DNA of 64,000 bases from Hippasteria phrygiana (GCA_037893225.1 JAZGUH010000322.1:372001-436000); one strand, 5' to 3'; counted from the stretch's first letter, positions 36,247-44,329 are shown. Notes: a model not told the origin generated them from the letters alone. Numbers and translations are program-made.

Positions 36247-36957
36247 TTAAAATTTACCTATCGTCAAGTTAAAACTAATCTTTTTTTCTGGATTATCGAT
36301 TAAATCACCGTCGAGGTCTCTGAATGAAAAACTCAGTTCGGGTATTTTAGCAACTACGAGCGGTATGACAGTTTTTCTTTTATTCTGGTTAGTAGCTATT
36401 AAATCTGAATCGGAGCTTTTATACATAATCGGTATAATGTCTAGCAAGTCTGTACACATTCCGTTATAGAAATTATTAGACGTAGATAACTGATCGCAAT
36501 GTAAAAAAATTGTATTCACATAATTTATATTATAATACCCTACAAGTTCATTATCATCAAAACCAGAGTACCAAGAATGGGGCACACCCAACGCTTTTTG
36601 AGCATGTGGATCGAAATAAATAGCTATAGATTTATGTATTGATATTATAGCGATATTAAACATAATTTTTTTATTAATCTTGTCTACAGAAACTTCAAAA
36701 AAAGCTATTTTATTAAGTTCAGCTACTAACTCATCGATAGTATAATTTTTAGCTGGAATTACACGTTCACCCCTAAGTATTCCAGTGCTGCCAGATATTT
36801 CCCATCTTATAGTCATACGTTGAGTTATAGTATAAAAACCGACATCAAATATCACGTTGTTTAAAATCATGCAGTAATCTCCCTTTGAGTTATCTATAGG
36901 TGTTGACAAAGTAAACGTTCGTTCGCTATCAAACATTTCAAAAACGTGCGATTCCAT
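36247..36957 (-). CDS. Tandem Polinton structural-protein paralogue 2 (probable minor capsid/penton-like)
   Basis: 236 aa, 32 bp from copy 1. Ends with the K-K-I-S-F-N-L-T-I-G-K-F tail shared with copy 3. A 94-bp block at 36295-36388 is identical to 35543-35636 in copy 1, and the 3'-terminal bases are identical to those of copy 3, so it looks like a mosaic between its neighbours. ATG context AATAAAATGG. Function inferred only from family layout (see copy 1). Confidence 0.88.
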   Translation of the reverse strand: MESHVFEMFDSERTFTLSTPIDNSKGDYCMILNNVIFDVGFYTITQRMTIRWEISGSTGILRGERVIPAKNYTIDELVAELNKIAFFEVSVDKINKKIMFNIAIISIHKSIAIYFDPHAQKALGVPHSWYSGFDDNELVGYYNINYVNTIFLHCDQLSTSNNFYNGMCTDLLDIIPIMYKSSDSDLIATNQNKRKTVIPLVVAKIPELSFSFRDLDGDLIDNPEKKISFNLTIGKF

Positions 36958-36990
36958 TTTATTAGAACAACAAAAATCTTCAAAAATCGC

Positions 36991-37689
36991 TTAAAATTTA
37001 CCTATCGTCAAGTTAAAACTAATCTTTTTTCCTCGATTATTGATTAAATTGCCGTCGCGATCTCTGATACTAAAGCTAAGTTGGTTTATCTTATCACCCA
37101 CGAGTCTACGAGCGGTTAATCTTGCACGCTCTACGAGCGTATCGTCTCTTTTCGTTATCGGTATAATGTCTAGCAAGTGCGTTCCCCCTCCGTTATAGAA
37201 ATTATTAGACGTAGATAACTGATCGCAATGTAAAAAAATTTCATCGATAGGCATTGTATTATAATGCCCTACATAATCTACGCCAAAAACTAACTTTTTG
37301 GCCGTTATCCCCAACAATTGTTTAATGTTTTTATCAAAGCGTAGATCGTTATTTTCTTCCGTTACATTTAAAAATATTTTTTTATTAAGTTTATCTACGG
37401 AGACTTCTAACCAAACTAATTTACTGAGTCTCTCTTCTATCCAATCTATATCGTAAAATCCAGCAGGAATATCAATTTTACCACCCGTACTACCCGTTTT
37501 TTTACCAGTGTTTGGATCGATTTGATGTATAGAATAGTTAATTTCGCTATTACTAGCCATGTTGTAGAAGCCCGCGGTTAATATCGCGCTGGTTAAACTC
37601 ATACAGTAATCTCCCTTTGAGTTATCTATAGGTTTTGACAGTCTAAACGTTTGTTCATTATCAAACATTTCAAAAACGTGCGATTCCAT
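36991..37689 (-). CDS. Tandem Polinton structural-protein paralogue 3 (probable minor capsid/penton-like)
   Basis: 232 aa, the most diverged of the three in its middle (I-H-Q-I-D-P-N-T-G-K-K-T-G) and the one next to the divergent promoter spacer. Keeps F-L-H-C-D-Q-L-S-T-S-N-N-F-Y-N-G and the C-terminal I-R-D-R-D-G-N-L-I-N strand pair. It probably represents the ancestral gene from which copies 1 and 2 arose; all three may be read from the promoter at 37690-37729. Confidence 0.88.
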   Translation of the reverse strand: MESHVFEMFDNEQTFRLSKPIDNSKGDYCMSLTSAILTAGFYNMASNSEINYSIHQIDPNTGKKTGSTGGKIDIPAGFYDIDWIEERLSKLVWLEVSVDKLNKKIFLNVTEENNDLRFDKNIKQLLGITAKKLVFGVDYVGHYNTMPIDEIFLHCDQLSTSNNFYNGGGTHLLDIIPITKRDDTLVERARLTARRLVGDKINQLSFSIRDRDGNLINNRGKKISFNLTIGKF

Positions 37690-37729
37690 TTTAAAAGAAC
37701 AAAAAAATATTTGGTTTATTAAAAATAAA
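37690..37729. promoter_or_regulatory. Divergent A/T-rich promoter spacer, 40 bp
   Basis: Only 40 bp separates the start codons of the minus-strand gene at 37689 and the plus-strand gene at 37730. Contains TTTATTAAAAATAAA before the plus ATG and CTTTTAAA before the minus ATG, the same leader style as other genes of the element. Confidence 0.6.
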
Positions 37730-39463
37730 ATGAATTTCGCTCAACTTATGGCGATTGTAAACGACAACAAACGAACGGTAAAGAATGCTCTAGATATCGC
37801 GAATCAACAAGACGATACTCGCGTAGCTACGCAAGTACAAAGCGTTAGCAACAAGTACGAAACGATAAGCGATAAGTACGAAGCGATTACCCAGGAGAGT
37901 ACCCCGTTGAACATGCACTTGAGTCAACTTAGCATCATCGTAAACGCCAACGACAATAGTTCTTTTATCTCTAATTTAACGGATATATTTAGCGCTTATA
38001 AAATGTCCGACGTAAAACACGACGAAGTGGTCGAACGTTACGCATCGGACCCCATGACGTTTTATCAAAATCAACTCAACTTCGCATTTTGGTGCGCGAC
38101 GTCGGGTTGCGGCGTAGGACTAGAATCGTTACTACACAAAAACCCCGTAATATCGGCTTTATTCAAGTTTCACGTATATTTCACGATCAGAAAGATACTT
38201 TACTTTCTAAAATGCCCAGTTCCAAACGACGATACATTCGACGATCTAAACAACGGCATCGATAAAGGCGCTTATAGCGATATTTGTCAACATTTTAATG
38301 TCGATCCAAACTTGAGTTTTAAACAGACCATAGACTTAACTTCTGGAGGATTAGGTACCGCTTATTCTTACCTGTTTAAAATAAACGAGCACTCGCCAGA
38401 TATACCTTTACCCGTACCCGGTAAAAATTATACCCCTATTAAGCTTTACAAGGTTTCTGCTGAATATGACCCGAGTACGGGTGACTATGTGACGGCTAAT
38501 AAATTGTGGGAATACGATTATGAAGCTATGAATCCCGGCGCCACCTACATGGGATTTGTAGAGCCAGGCGATGCTAAACATTATAGTAAAATTACGCTCG
38601 CGTATATCAGACAATCCGCGGACGTTGTACGACTTGGTTTTAGAAATTTTATACGCCAGAAGAGCTCGTTTACCGACGTCGGTATAGAAAAAATAAACGA
38701 AAGCATTAGAACATACGTGTACGCCATACTCGGTGCGCAAGCACAAACAAAAACGAGTATACTAACTGCAGGTACCGGATTAGATGCGCAAAGACAATTT
38801 GAAAATATAGTAGAAGATATAATCAACAGCCATACGGACTTGGAATCTTCTATAACCAGATTTCAAAATTCTTTACAGTACGCTAGAAGCTCGTTAAACT
38901 TTGTGATTAGCCCTGGATTGTACTTAATTCCATCAAATATGGAGCTTTTGGTCGGTATTCACCAAGGCTATAATAATAATATACAGATAGCTACACCCGA
39001 CGCATCGATAGGATTAAACATTAACTTGAACTCAGACGTTGTAACGCCACCAACCCCACCCTCTCCCGTAAAAGAGAGTCGTGTAGTACCCCAGCAGAAT
39101 TTAGACGACCTGGCGTCGCCAGACCCGTTACCTCCCGTAAAAAAGAGTCGTGTAGTAACCCAACAGAATTTAGACGATTTAGACGACGTAGCTACATCGC
39201 CAGACCCGTTACCTCCCGTAAAAAAGAGTCGTGTAGTAACCCAGCAGAATTTAGACGATTTAAACGATTTAGACGATTTAGAGAATTTAGAGTTACCAAC
39301 CCCTACACCGCCAACCCCAATCTCAGACGTACTCCCTACGGACATAGATACACCACCTACTCAACCTCCAGACTCGCATGAACAAGAAAAAACGGCTTTA
39401 GTCGTTGGTTTAATAGCCGTTGCTGGGGTTGGGTATCTAGCTTACGATATTTTACGTCGTTGA
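37730..39463 (+). CDS. Conserved Polinton protein, 577 aa, C-terminal membrane anchor
   Basis: Function unknown but recognisable as a recurring Polinton family by Q-L-N-F-A-F-W-C-A-T-S-G-C-G-V-G followed by F-H-V-Y-F-T-I-R-K-I-L (about residues 115-165). The N-terminal 70 residues are helical. From about residue 445 there is a Pro-rich tail with three copies of a unit with K-(K/E)-S-R-V-V-x-Q-Q-N-L-D-D-L, then T-P-T-P-P-T-P, and finally one transmembrane helix (T-A-L-V-V-G-L-I-A-V-A-G-V-G-Y) and L-R-R. Probably a virion- or membrane-associated structural protein. Its last 12 bp overlap the end of the convergent integrase gene. Confidence 0.9.
   Translation: MNFAQLMAIVNDNKRTVKNALDIANQQDDTRVATQVQSVSNKYETISDKYEAITQESTPLNMHLSQLSIIVNANDNSSFISNLTDIFSAYKMSDVKHDEVVERYASDPMTFYQNQLNFAFWCATSGCGVGLESLLHKNPVISALFKFHVYFTIRKILYFLKCPVPNDDTFDDLNNGIDKGAYSDICQHFNVDPNLSFKQTIDLTSGGLGTAYSYLFKINEHSPDIPLPVPGKNYTPIKLYKVSAEYDPSTGDYVTANKLWEYDYEAMNPGATYMGFVEPGDAKHYSKITLAYIRQSADVVRLGFRNFIRQKSSFTDVGIEKINESIRTYVYAILGAQAQTKTSILTAGTGLDAQRQFENIVEDIINSHTDLESSITRFQNSLQYARSSLNFVISPGLYLIPSNMELLVGIHQGYNNNIQIATPDASIGLNINLNSDVVTPPTPPSPVKESRVVPQQNLDDLASPDPLPPVKKSRVVTQQNLDDLDDVATSPDPLPPVKKSRVVTQQNLDDLNDLDDLENLELPTPTPPTPISDVLPTDIDTPPTQPPDSHEQEKTALVVGLIAVAGVGYLAYDILRR
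39040..39285 (+). repeat. In-frame tandem repeat in the 577-aa gene
   Basis: Three units of roughly 70-80 bp around CCCGTAAAA(A/G)AGAGTCG and CAGAATTTAGACGA. Units 2 and 3 are nearly identical; unit 1 is diverged (K-E-S instead of K-K-S). Confidence 0.85.
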
Positions 39464-40459
39464 GGAAGGTGGTAACTCAGTATCTGGCGGAACGACCATT
39501 AACTCTTTCTTAACGAACGATCTCTTGGGGCCGTCAGTCAGCCAGTACAACGCGGGCTGTCCGGGATCTGTCGTTCTTCTTCTAATCGTATACATTTCTA
39601 AGCTCCAAATAGGATCGGTAGCTCTTCTTCTAACGTCTTTTTCGAGTTCTCCAGGAGTGTAAAGATATCTAACGATATCGTCATTTACGCTTAGCGCGAC
39701 TTCGGGGCTCTTGAGCCCCGAGGAACTCAATTGTTTTATTTCTAACTGAGACATAGCCGCTCGAGGAGTTAACGGTTTACCTTTCATAGTCGATATCAAT
39801 CTAGTTTCTTCGTCGTTTAACGCTTTTATAACATCGGGCAATCTTTTTACCCACTCGCGGCTACGCTCGGTAGGCTCTAACATTTCTTGAGCGTATTGAT
39901 GACCGAATAATCTTTCGGCTAAAGTACGATTAAATCTTTCTACTATGCCTTGAGCTCTATGATTACCAACCTCGCCTTTCTGTACTGCGACGTTGCGAGT
40001 CCGCATCAAAGTATTAAATTCAGCCATAAATTCTGTACCGGGGTCTACTTTTATCGTGAGAGGCCAAGACAAGGGCGATCTTTTGTAAATCTTTTTTATC
40101 GCCTCTACAACTTGAGTACTCGTTTTACTTGTCAAGGGTTCAGCTTCTTTATATCGAGTGGCCACATCGACGATCGTCAACGCGTATTTATAAGTTTTTC
40201 GTCTAACTACATCGTGAGGTAGATATAACAGATCCGCTTGATGTTGTTCATTGGGCCGCCCTATAACCTTATTGAGACTCGTAGGTCTCGGTATAAAACT
40301 TGGGGCAGGCAAATATATTTGCCACATGGCTTGTTTTCTCAACCAATTTCTAACGTCTGACTCGGGTACGTTAGCTTTTAACGATAATTTTTTTATAGCG
40401 CCTGCACCTTTCCAATATCCTTTAGGGCTGTAAAATATTTTACTTAGTTTTGTTTCCAT
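39452..40459 (-). CDS. int: Retroviral-type integrase (Polinton INT)
   Basis: 335 aa, rve-family integrase that inserts the linear element by DDE chemistry. Catalytic residues visible: D76 in H-Q-A-D-L-L-Y-L-P, D139 in K-V-D-P-G-T-E-F and E174 in G-I-V-E-R-F-N-R-T-L. The D76 strand is followed by Y-A-L-T-I-V-D-V-A-T-R-Y. The N-terminal 65 residues form a helical segment (V-P-E-S-D-V-R-N-W-L) without a clear HHCC zinc finger. The C-terminal region (about 255-325) has the small beta-barrel look of these integrases and no recognisable chromodomain. No frameshift; likely active. Its start is 41 bp from the divergent gene at 40501. Confidence 0.96.
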   Translation of the reverse strand: METKLSKIFYSPKGYWKGAGAIKKLSLKANVPESDVRNWLRKQAMWQIYLPAPSFIPRPTSLNKVIGRPNEQHQADLLYLPHDVVRRKTYKYALTIVDVATRYKEAEPLTSKTSTQVVEAIKKIYKRSPLSWPLTIKVDPGTEFMAEFNTLMRTRNVAVQKGEVGNHRAQGIVERFNRTLAERLFGHQYAQEMLEPTERSREWVKRLPDVIKALNDEETRLISTMKGKPLTPRAAMSQLEIKQLSSSGLKSPEVALSVNDDIVRYLYTPGELEKDVRRRATDPIWSLEMYTIRRRTTDPGQPALYWLTDGPKRSFVKKELMVVPPDTELPPSSTT

Positions 40460-40500
40460 TTTATTTTAAAAGCAGAAAAAATTTTAACGACTTATTAAAA
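40460..40500. promoter_or_regulatory. Divergent A/T-rich promoter spacer, 41 bp
   Basis: Separates the integrase start (minus, 40459) from the next plus-strand start (40501). TTAAAATAAAATGG leads into integrase and CTTATTAAAAATGG into the small membrane protein, mirroring the spacer at 37690-37729. Confidence 0.6.
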
Positions 40501-40914
40501 ATGGCGAGTGCATTAATGATGATTGGTGGAGCTATTGTAAACGCTTTAGCGTTTAGCGGATCGAACTTTCTATTTTCGAGTATGGGTGGATCGTCGGCTG
40601 AAGAACGTAAACGACACGACCTCGCTTTAGAACAATTAACTCGAGCTAAACAAGAGTGGGTGGAACAAAGAACCAAGTATCTAGATTATCTAAACGATCG
40701 ACTACATAAAGAAGCCAGGGCTCAAAGAGATTTTAAAAATGTAGATGATGCGTTGAGAGAATATAACGAAGTAACCAACGAAGATATAAGATTACCTCGC
40801 GAACCTGTATTGTCGGACTTTTACGCACCCAGCGAAGGTCAAAAAGATGGTGAAATTGTATTTATCTTAGGAGGCACTGCTGTTTTAGGGTTTTTAGTTT
40901 ATAAGTTTATTTAA
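40501..40914 (+). CDS. Small conserved Polinton membrane protein
   Basis: 137 aa from ATG 40501; an ATG at 40450 is open too but would overlap the integrase start. N-terminal hydrophobic G-G-A-I-V-N-A-L-A-F-S-G-S-N, then E-E-R-K-R-H-D-L-A-L-E-Q-L and a charged helix ending in Y-N-E-V, a conserved L-S-D-F-Y-x-P-S patch and a C-terminal membrane helix (I-V-F-I-L-G-G-T-A-V-L-G-F). I recognise this layout from other invertebrate Polintons; function unknown, probably virion membrane or assembly related. Confidence 0.88.
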   Translation: MASALMMIGGAIVNALAFSGSNFLFSSMGGSSAEERKRHDLALEQLTRAKQEWVEQRTKYLDYLNDRLHKEARAQRDFKNVDDALREYNEVTNEDIRLPREPVLSDFYAPSEGQKDGEIVFILGGTAVLGFLVYKFI

Positions 40915-41007
40915 AAGTTTTTTTTGCTTTTTAAGTTTATAAGTTTGTCTAAAAGTTTAAGTTTATTTAAAAGTTTTCTTACTTTTTATTTTGTTTCGTT
41001 AAGTAAA

Positions 41008-42285
41008 ATGAACGCAATTTATGGAAGCAAACTGAATCCACACAGAAGTTTAAAAAATCCTAGAGCGTTGAAGGGGTTGAGACAATCGATGGTTATTACT
41101 CATAATCCTAGTACCGCATCGGCTGGCAGTCTGTTGATCGTTGAATTTCCTATGTTGAGTCAAGACGATGTAGTCGTACCGGGTACAGTACGATTAGCTT
41201 TTAATATAGACTTAGAATCTGAAGGCACTGGTGAAGACGATGCAAGAACTCTATATTATAACGTCGCGCGAAATTTAATTAGCGGCGTAAGAATCAAACT
41301 AGAAGGTAAAGATTTCGTAGCGTTTACGGATGCCGATGTATATAACGCGTATAAAGACATGTGGCGACCAGCCAGCGCGAACGATGCGTATCGAGGACTC
41401 GAAGATAGCAACATTACAAAACTCAGAATCAACGCTAGCGATGGGGTTGCTAGCGCAAATGGTGGAAAAGACAAAGCGATTGCCAACGCTTACGGTAACC
41501 GATATTACATTCCTCTAGATTTTGAAATGCTTACGGATCATCAGCCTTTTAGTCCATCGACGCTCAAAGACAGACTAACTTATGAATTTACATTTAACGA
41601 TCACTCGAGTGTAGTAAAATCTACCGATTCCAACGCGAAGTATAAAATTTCGGGGTTAGATCTCGAGTTTGAAACGGTGACCAATAAAACATTGGCCGAT
41701 AATATCAGACAAAAATATCGAGGTAAAACTCATTTTCTATACGAAAAAGTTCAAAGATATACGGTTTTAACGCTAAATAAGTCCGATACTACTTGGAACA
41801 TTAATCTAAATCAAGCCATTAGAAGTCTCAAAGGTATACTTCTATTATTTAAAGAATCGGGCGAAAAAGATCCTCAAATTTTTTATAATCCAAAGATCGA
41901 AAAAGTAGACGTTACGATAGAGGGTAAGCCGAATCAATTGTATAGTCAGGGCATGAAGCGTTATCAACACTGGGACGAGATTACCAAGTTTTTCGGCGAC
42001 TCTAATACAGAATTTGGTGCCAGCGTGTCCAAAGACTTAGAATTGCACGATATGACTCTAGGCTCCTATTTAAGCACTAGTTACGGTCTTTGGCTAGATA
42101 CGAGGGTAACCGATGACAATAAAAGTCACGGTTCTGGCAGGAAAATAGGAGACGTAGGTGGGGGTATTTCTCTCCATTTAGAAAGAGAGGCTGAGACGGC
42201 TGGCGTCCTAACGTGTTACGTTTTCTTGGTGATGGATGGCCAGTTGGTGCTAGAAGATGGACGATTTAGCGGTAGTTACTCTTAA
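41008..42285 (+). CDS. mcp: Major capsid protein, double jelly-roll (Polinton MCP)
   Basis: 425 aa from ATG 41008. The frame is open to an ATG at 40924, but those 28 codons are low-complexity K/F/L/S read from a repeated AAGTTTATAAGTTT leader, and AAGTAAAATG matches other starts here. Polinton MCPs form hexon-like trimers of a T>1 icosahedral shell. Recognised by S-G-V-R-I-K-L-E-G-K near 95, L-D-F-E-M-L-T-D-H near 170, T-Y-E-F-T-F-N, D-N-I-R-Q-K-Y, and N-I-N-L-N-Q-A-I-R-S-L-K-G-I-L-L-L-F, the last being the most conserved MCP block. Followed 23 bp later by the packaging ATPase, the usual neighbour. Confidence 0.92.
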   Translation: MNAIYGSKLNPHRSLKNPRALKGLRQSMVITHNPSTASAGSLLIVEFPMLSQDDVVVPGTVRLAFNIDLESEGTGEDDARTLYYNVARNLISGVRIKLEGKDFVAFTDADVYNAYKDMWRPASANDAYRGLEDSNITKLRINASDGVASANGGKDKAIANAYGNRYYIPLDFEMLTDHQPFSPSTLKDRLTYEFTFNDHSSVVKSTDSNAKYKISGLDLEFETVTNKTLADNIRQKYRGKTHFLYEKVQRYTVLTLNKSDTTWNINLNQAIRSLKGILLLFKESGEKDPQIFYNPKIEKVDVTIEGKPNQLYSQGMKRYQHWDEITKFFGDSNTEFGASVSKDLELHDMTLGSYLSTSYGLWLDTRVTDDNKSHGSGRKIGDVGGGISLHLEREAETAGVLTCYVFLVMDGQLVLEDGRFSGSYS

Positions 42286-42308
42286 AATAGTCTTTACTAT
42301 AAATAGCA

Positions 42309-42944
42309 ATGCATAAAACGTTTCCAAAAACACCACACTGCGCGATAGTTTGCGGTAGGACTAATTCGGGTAAAACCAAATATATTTTAGATCTATTAGA
42401 AACTGAGTATAAAGATCACTTTGAAAAGATCGTAGTTATTTGTCCTACGTTGAGCAACAACAAGACTTATCGCGAGAGACGTTGGTTGTGGTTAGATCCC
42501 GAGATATACCCATGCGATTTAGAGGTAGAAAAAGTGACCCTCAACGAAGCTTTAGCATTTTATAGAGCTCGATTTAAAGGATCGCACGTTCTATTTTTGA
42601 TAGACGATTGTAGCTCGGAACAAGACATAAAATATCGTAAGGCGGCGCTCGGGAAAAACACTTGCGTTTTAACGAAATTGGCATTTAGCGGTAGGCACGA
42701 CAATCACTACTGTTGGTTGATGACTCAAAAGTATAATTGCGTAATGACAGATTTTAGAGCTCAAACTGCATTTGTCGTATTGTTCTATTGCAAAGATAAA
42801 AATAGTTTCGATTCATGCCTCGATGAAAATGATGCGGTGCCTTTAGAAGAACGATCGAGAATTAAAAAGATTTTAAGAGACACCCCTTTTAGTAAATTAT
42901 TAGTAAAAACTGATCCTCCTGTCTGTTGGCAGTTAATCTATTAG
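42309..42944 (+). CDS. DNA-packaging ATPase (FtsK/HerA, A32-like)
   Basis: 211 aa. Translocates the genome into the capsid using ATP. Walker A G-R-T-N-S-G-K-T at residues 16-23, Walker B L-F-L-I-D-D at 95-100, and a sensor motif W-L-M-T-Q-K-Y-N around 136-143 with Q140. The length is typical for Polinton ATPases. Its stop codon lies inside the first unit of the 11-bp repeat array that follows. Confidence 0.95.
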   Translation: MHKTFPKTPHCAIVCGRTNSGKTKYILDLLETEYKDHFEKIVVICPTLSNNKTYRERRWLWLDPEIYPCDLEVEKVTLNEALAFYRARFKGSHVLFLIDDCSSEQDIKYRKAALGKNTCVLTKLAFSGRHDNHYCWLMTQKYNCVMTDFRAQTAFVVLFYCKDKNSFDSCLDENDAVPLEERSRIKKILRDTPFSKLLVKTDPPVCWQLIY

Positions 42945-43204
42945 ATACCTATTAGATGACCTATAGATGAACTGTAGATGACTTATAGATGACCTATAGA
43001 TACCTGATAGATAAACTATAGATAACTGATAGATACTTATTAGATACCTATTAGATAACTGATAGATACCTAATAGATAACTGATAGATACCTAATAGAT
43101 ACCTATTAGATAACTGTTAGATACCTGTTAGATAACTGTTAAATACCTGATAGATAACTGTTAGATGATCTATAGATAACTAATAGATGATCTACAGATT
43201 ATCT
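42941..43204 (+). repeat. 11-bp tandem array, 24 units
   Basis: Twenty-four consecutive 11-mers read without a gap, consensus (A/T)TAGATA(A/C)CT(A/G); commonest forms ATAGATAACTG and ATAGATACCTA. Each nearly always keeps AGAT, and many contain AGATAA, the WGATAR GATA-factor site. Eleven is not a multiple of three, so it is not an in-frame coding repeat. It fills the gap between the ATPase stop and the next gene. Confidence 0.95.
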
Positions 43205-43219
43205 AGTCATCTATAAAAT

Positions 43220-43432
43220 ATGATAGAATATATAGACCTATTATTAAAACTAGTAATAGCCATCAACTTATCTTTATTTTCTTACGATTATATTTCTTGT
43301 AGAAATAAGATTAAAAAATATAGTTCTATTTTAAATGAGCAAGTCGATAGAATCTCTAAGCACGTTATCTCAAGAACCCGTAGCTGCTACACCCACGACA
43401 ATAGCGACGATCCCAGAAGCAACTGCGCCTAA
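43220..43432 (+). CDS. Possible small membrane protein, 70 aa
   Basis: Starts just after the 11-bp array. N-terminal hydrophobic helix (I-D-L-L-L-K-L-V-I-A-I-N-L-S-L-F) then a basic segment; the last 33 or so codons overlap the start of the 231-aa gene in another frame. No family recognised; it may be chance. The reading is supported only by position and the membrane-like N terminus. Confidence 0.3.
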   Translation: MIEYIDLLLKLVIAINLSLFSYDYISCRNKIKKYSSILNEQVDRISKHVISRTRSCYTHDNSDDPRSNCA

Positions 43433-44030
43433 AAATAGACTTTTGGGCGTAGTTGCTTCTGGTGATTCTAAAAAATATTTCGGTAAAGAATACTCTATCA
43501 ATGAAATAGAGGGCTTGACTATAGAAAAACAAGAAAAGCTATATAAAAGATACGAGGCCAAGCTAGGTAAAGAAATGATAGTCAGTTTGGGGAGCTGCGT
43601 GTTGACCTGTTACGCAAAAGCTTTAGGTGTGACTTTGCCGCTGGCTTCGCCATTCGGTTATAAACTTTGTTTAGATTCCGAAGAAGCCCTTATCAACGAC
43701 CTAGAAAAAGATCCCGTTATTTCTAGCAGCTTGTCCAGTTTACTTTGCGAAGTGCATTATAATTATGGGGTTTATTTATCTCCTTTGGTGGCTATGTTGA
43801 TCACGACTAAACATTTACAGGTAGATAGTAGTAGTAATATAACAACAAATAATAGTAGTACTATTATAAAAGATGAGCCTAGAAACGACAACGACGGATC
43901 AAGTAGCAGAGACCCCACAGCCTCCCCAAGAGACACCCCAAGAGTCGGCTCTGTCTCCCCAAGAGTCTCCCCAAGAGCCGACTCAGCCGGCTCTATCAAG
44001 AGTCACAAAAAAAAGAGCAAAAGATCCTAA
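43335..44030 (+). CDS. Conserved Polinton protein of unknown function, 231 aa
   Basis: The Ala/Thr/Pro-rich N terminus is followed at about residues 48-160 by a conserved core: Y-S-I-N-E-I-E-G-L, K-L-Y-K-R-Y-E-A-K-L-G-K-E-M, L-G-S-C-V-L-x-C-Y, L-x-x-D-L-E-K-D-P-V-I and Y-G-V-Y-L-S-P-L-V-A-M-L-I-T-T-K-H. I recall this pattern in other invertebrate Polintons. The C terminus is Ser/Asp/Pro-rich with S-P-R repeats and ends in basic K-K-K-S-K-R-S. Its last 158 bp also encode the start of the 141-aa gene in the +1 frame. Confidence 0.85.
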   Translation: MSKSIESLSTLSQEPVAATPTTIATIPEATAPKNRLLGVVASGDSKKYFGKEYSINEIEGLTIEKQEKLYKRYEAKLGKEMIVSLGSCVLTCYAKALGVTLPLASPFGYKLCLDSEEALINDLEKDPVISSSLSSLLCEVHYNYGVYLSPLVAMLITTKHLQVDSSSNITTNNSSTIIKDEPRNDNDGSSSRDPTASPRDTPRVGSVSPRVSPRADSAGSIKSHKKKSKRS

Positions 44031-44298
44031 AAGAGTAGAGCAAGGTAAAAAACTGGCTGAAAGAAACAGAAAGATGAAAGAACAAATACAAAAAATGCAA
44101 AGTATAGAAGAAGAGCAAACGCCAGCGCTAACGATGGCAGACATTCCGAGCTGGGGATACGCTATAATTGGTTTGGCTGTTTTATCGCTAGGATATCTCG
44201 CGTTTAAAAAGAGTAAACCTGTAGATTCGCAGCGAGACGTAGTGGTACAGACCGCGAGCGTAACCCCTAAAGTCGAAGAACTATTAGAAATGGAATAA
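43873..44298 (+). CDS. Small conserved Polinton membrane protein, overlapping gene
   Basis: 141 aa, starting inside the 3' end of the 231-aa gene. The N terminus is built from P-Q-E-(T/S) repeats, followed by a basic K-K-R-A-K-D-P-K-R-V-E-Q-G-K-K-L-A-E-R-N segment (a pattern I associate with a small Polinton protein), a coiled stretch, and one membrane helix (W-G-Y-A-I-I-G-L-A-V-L-S-L-G-Y-L-A-F). Function unknown; may bind DNA or capsid on one side and membrane on the other. Confidence 0.82.
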   Translation: MSLETTTTDQVAETPQPPQETPQESALSPQESPQEPTQPALSRVTKKRAKDPKRVEQGKKLAERNRKMKEQIQKMQSIEEEQTPALTMADIPSWGYAIIGLAVLSLGYLAFKKSKPVDSQRDVVVQTASVTPKVEELLEME

Positions 44299-44329
44299 AT
44301 AAAAAAAATAAAATGTTTGTACAAGTAAA

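Noticed and set aside
38408..39345. Antisense frames of 112 and 125 codons inside the 577-aa Polinton gene
   Set aside because: Shadows of the coding strand and its repeats.
42941..43204. CRISPR-like array
   Set aside because: Units are contiguous 11-mers with no spacers, in an animal genome.
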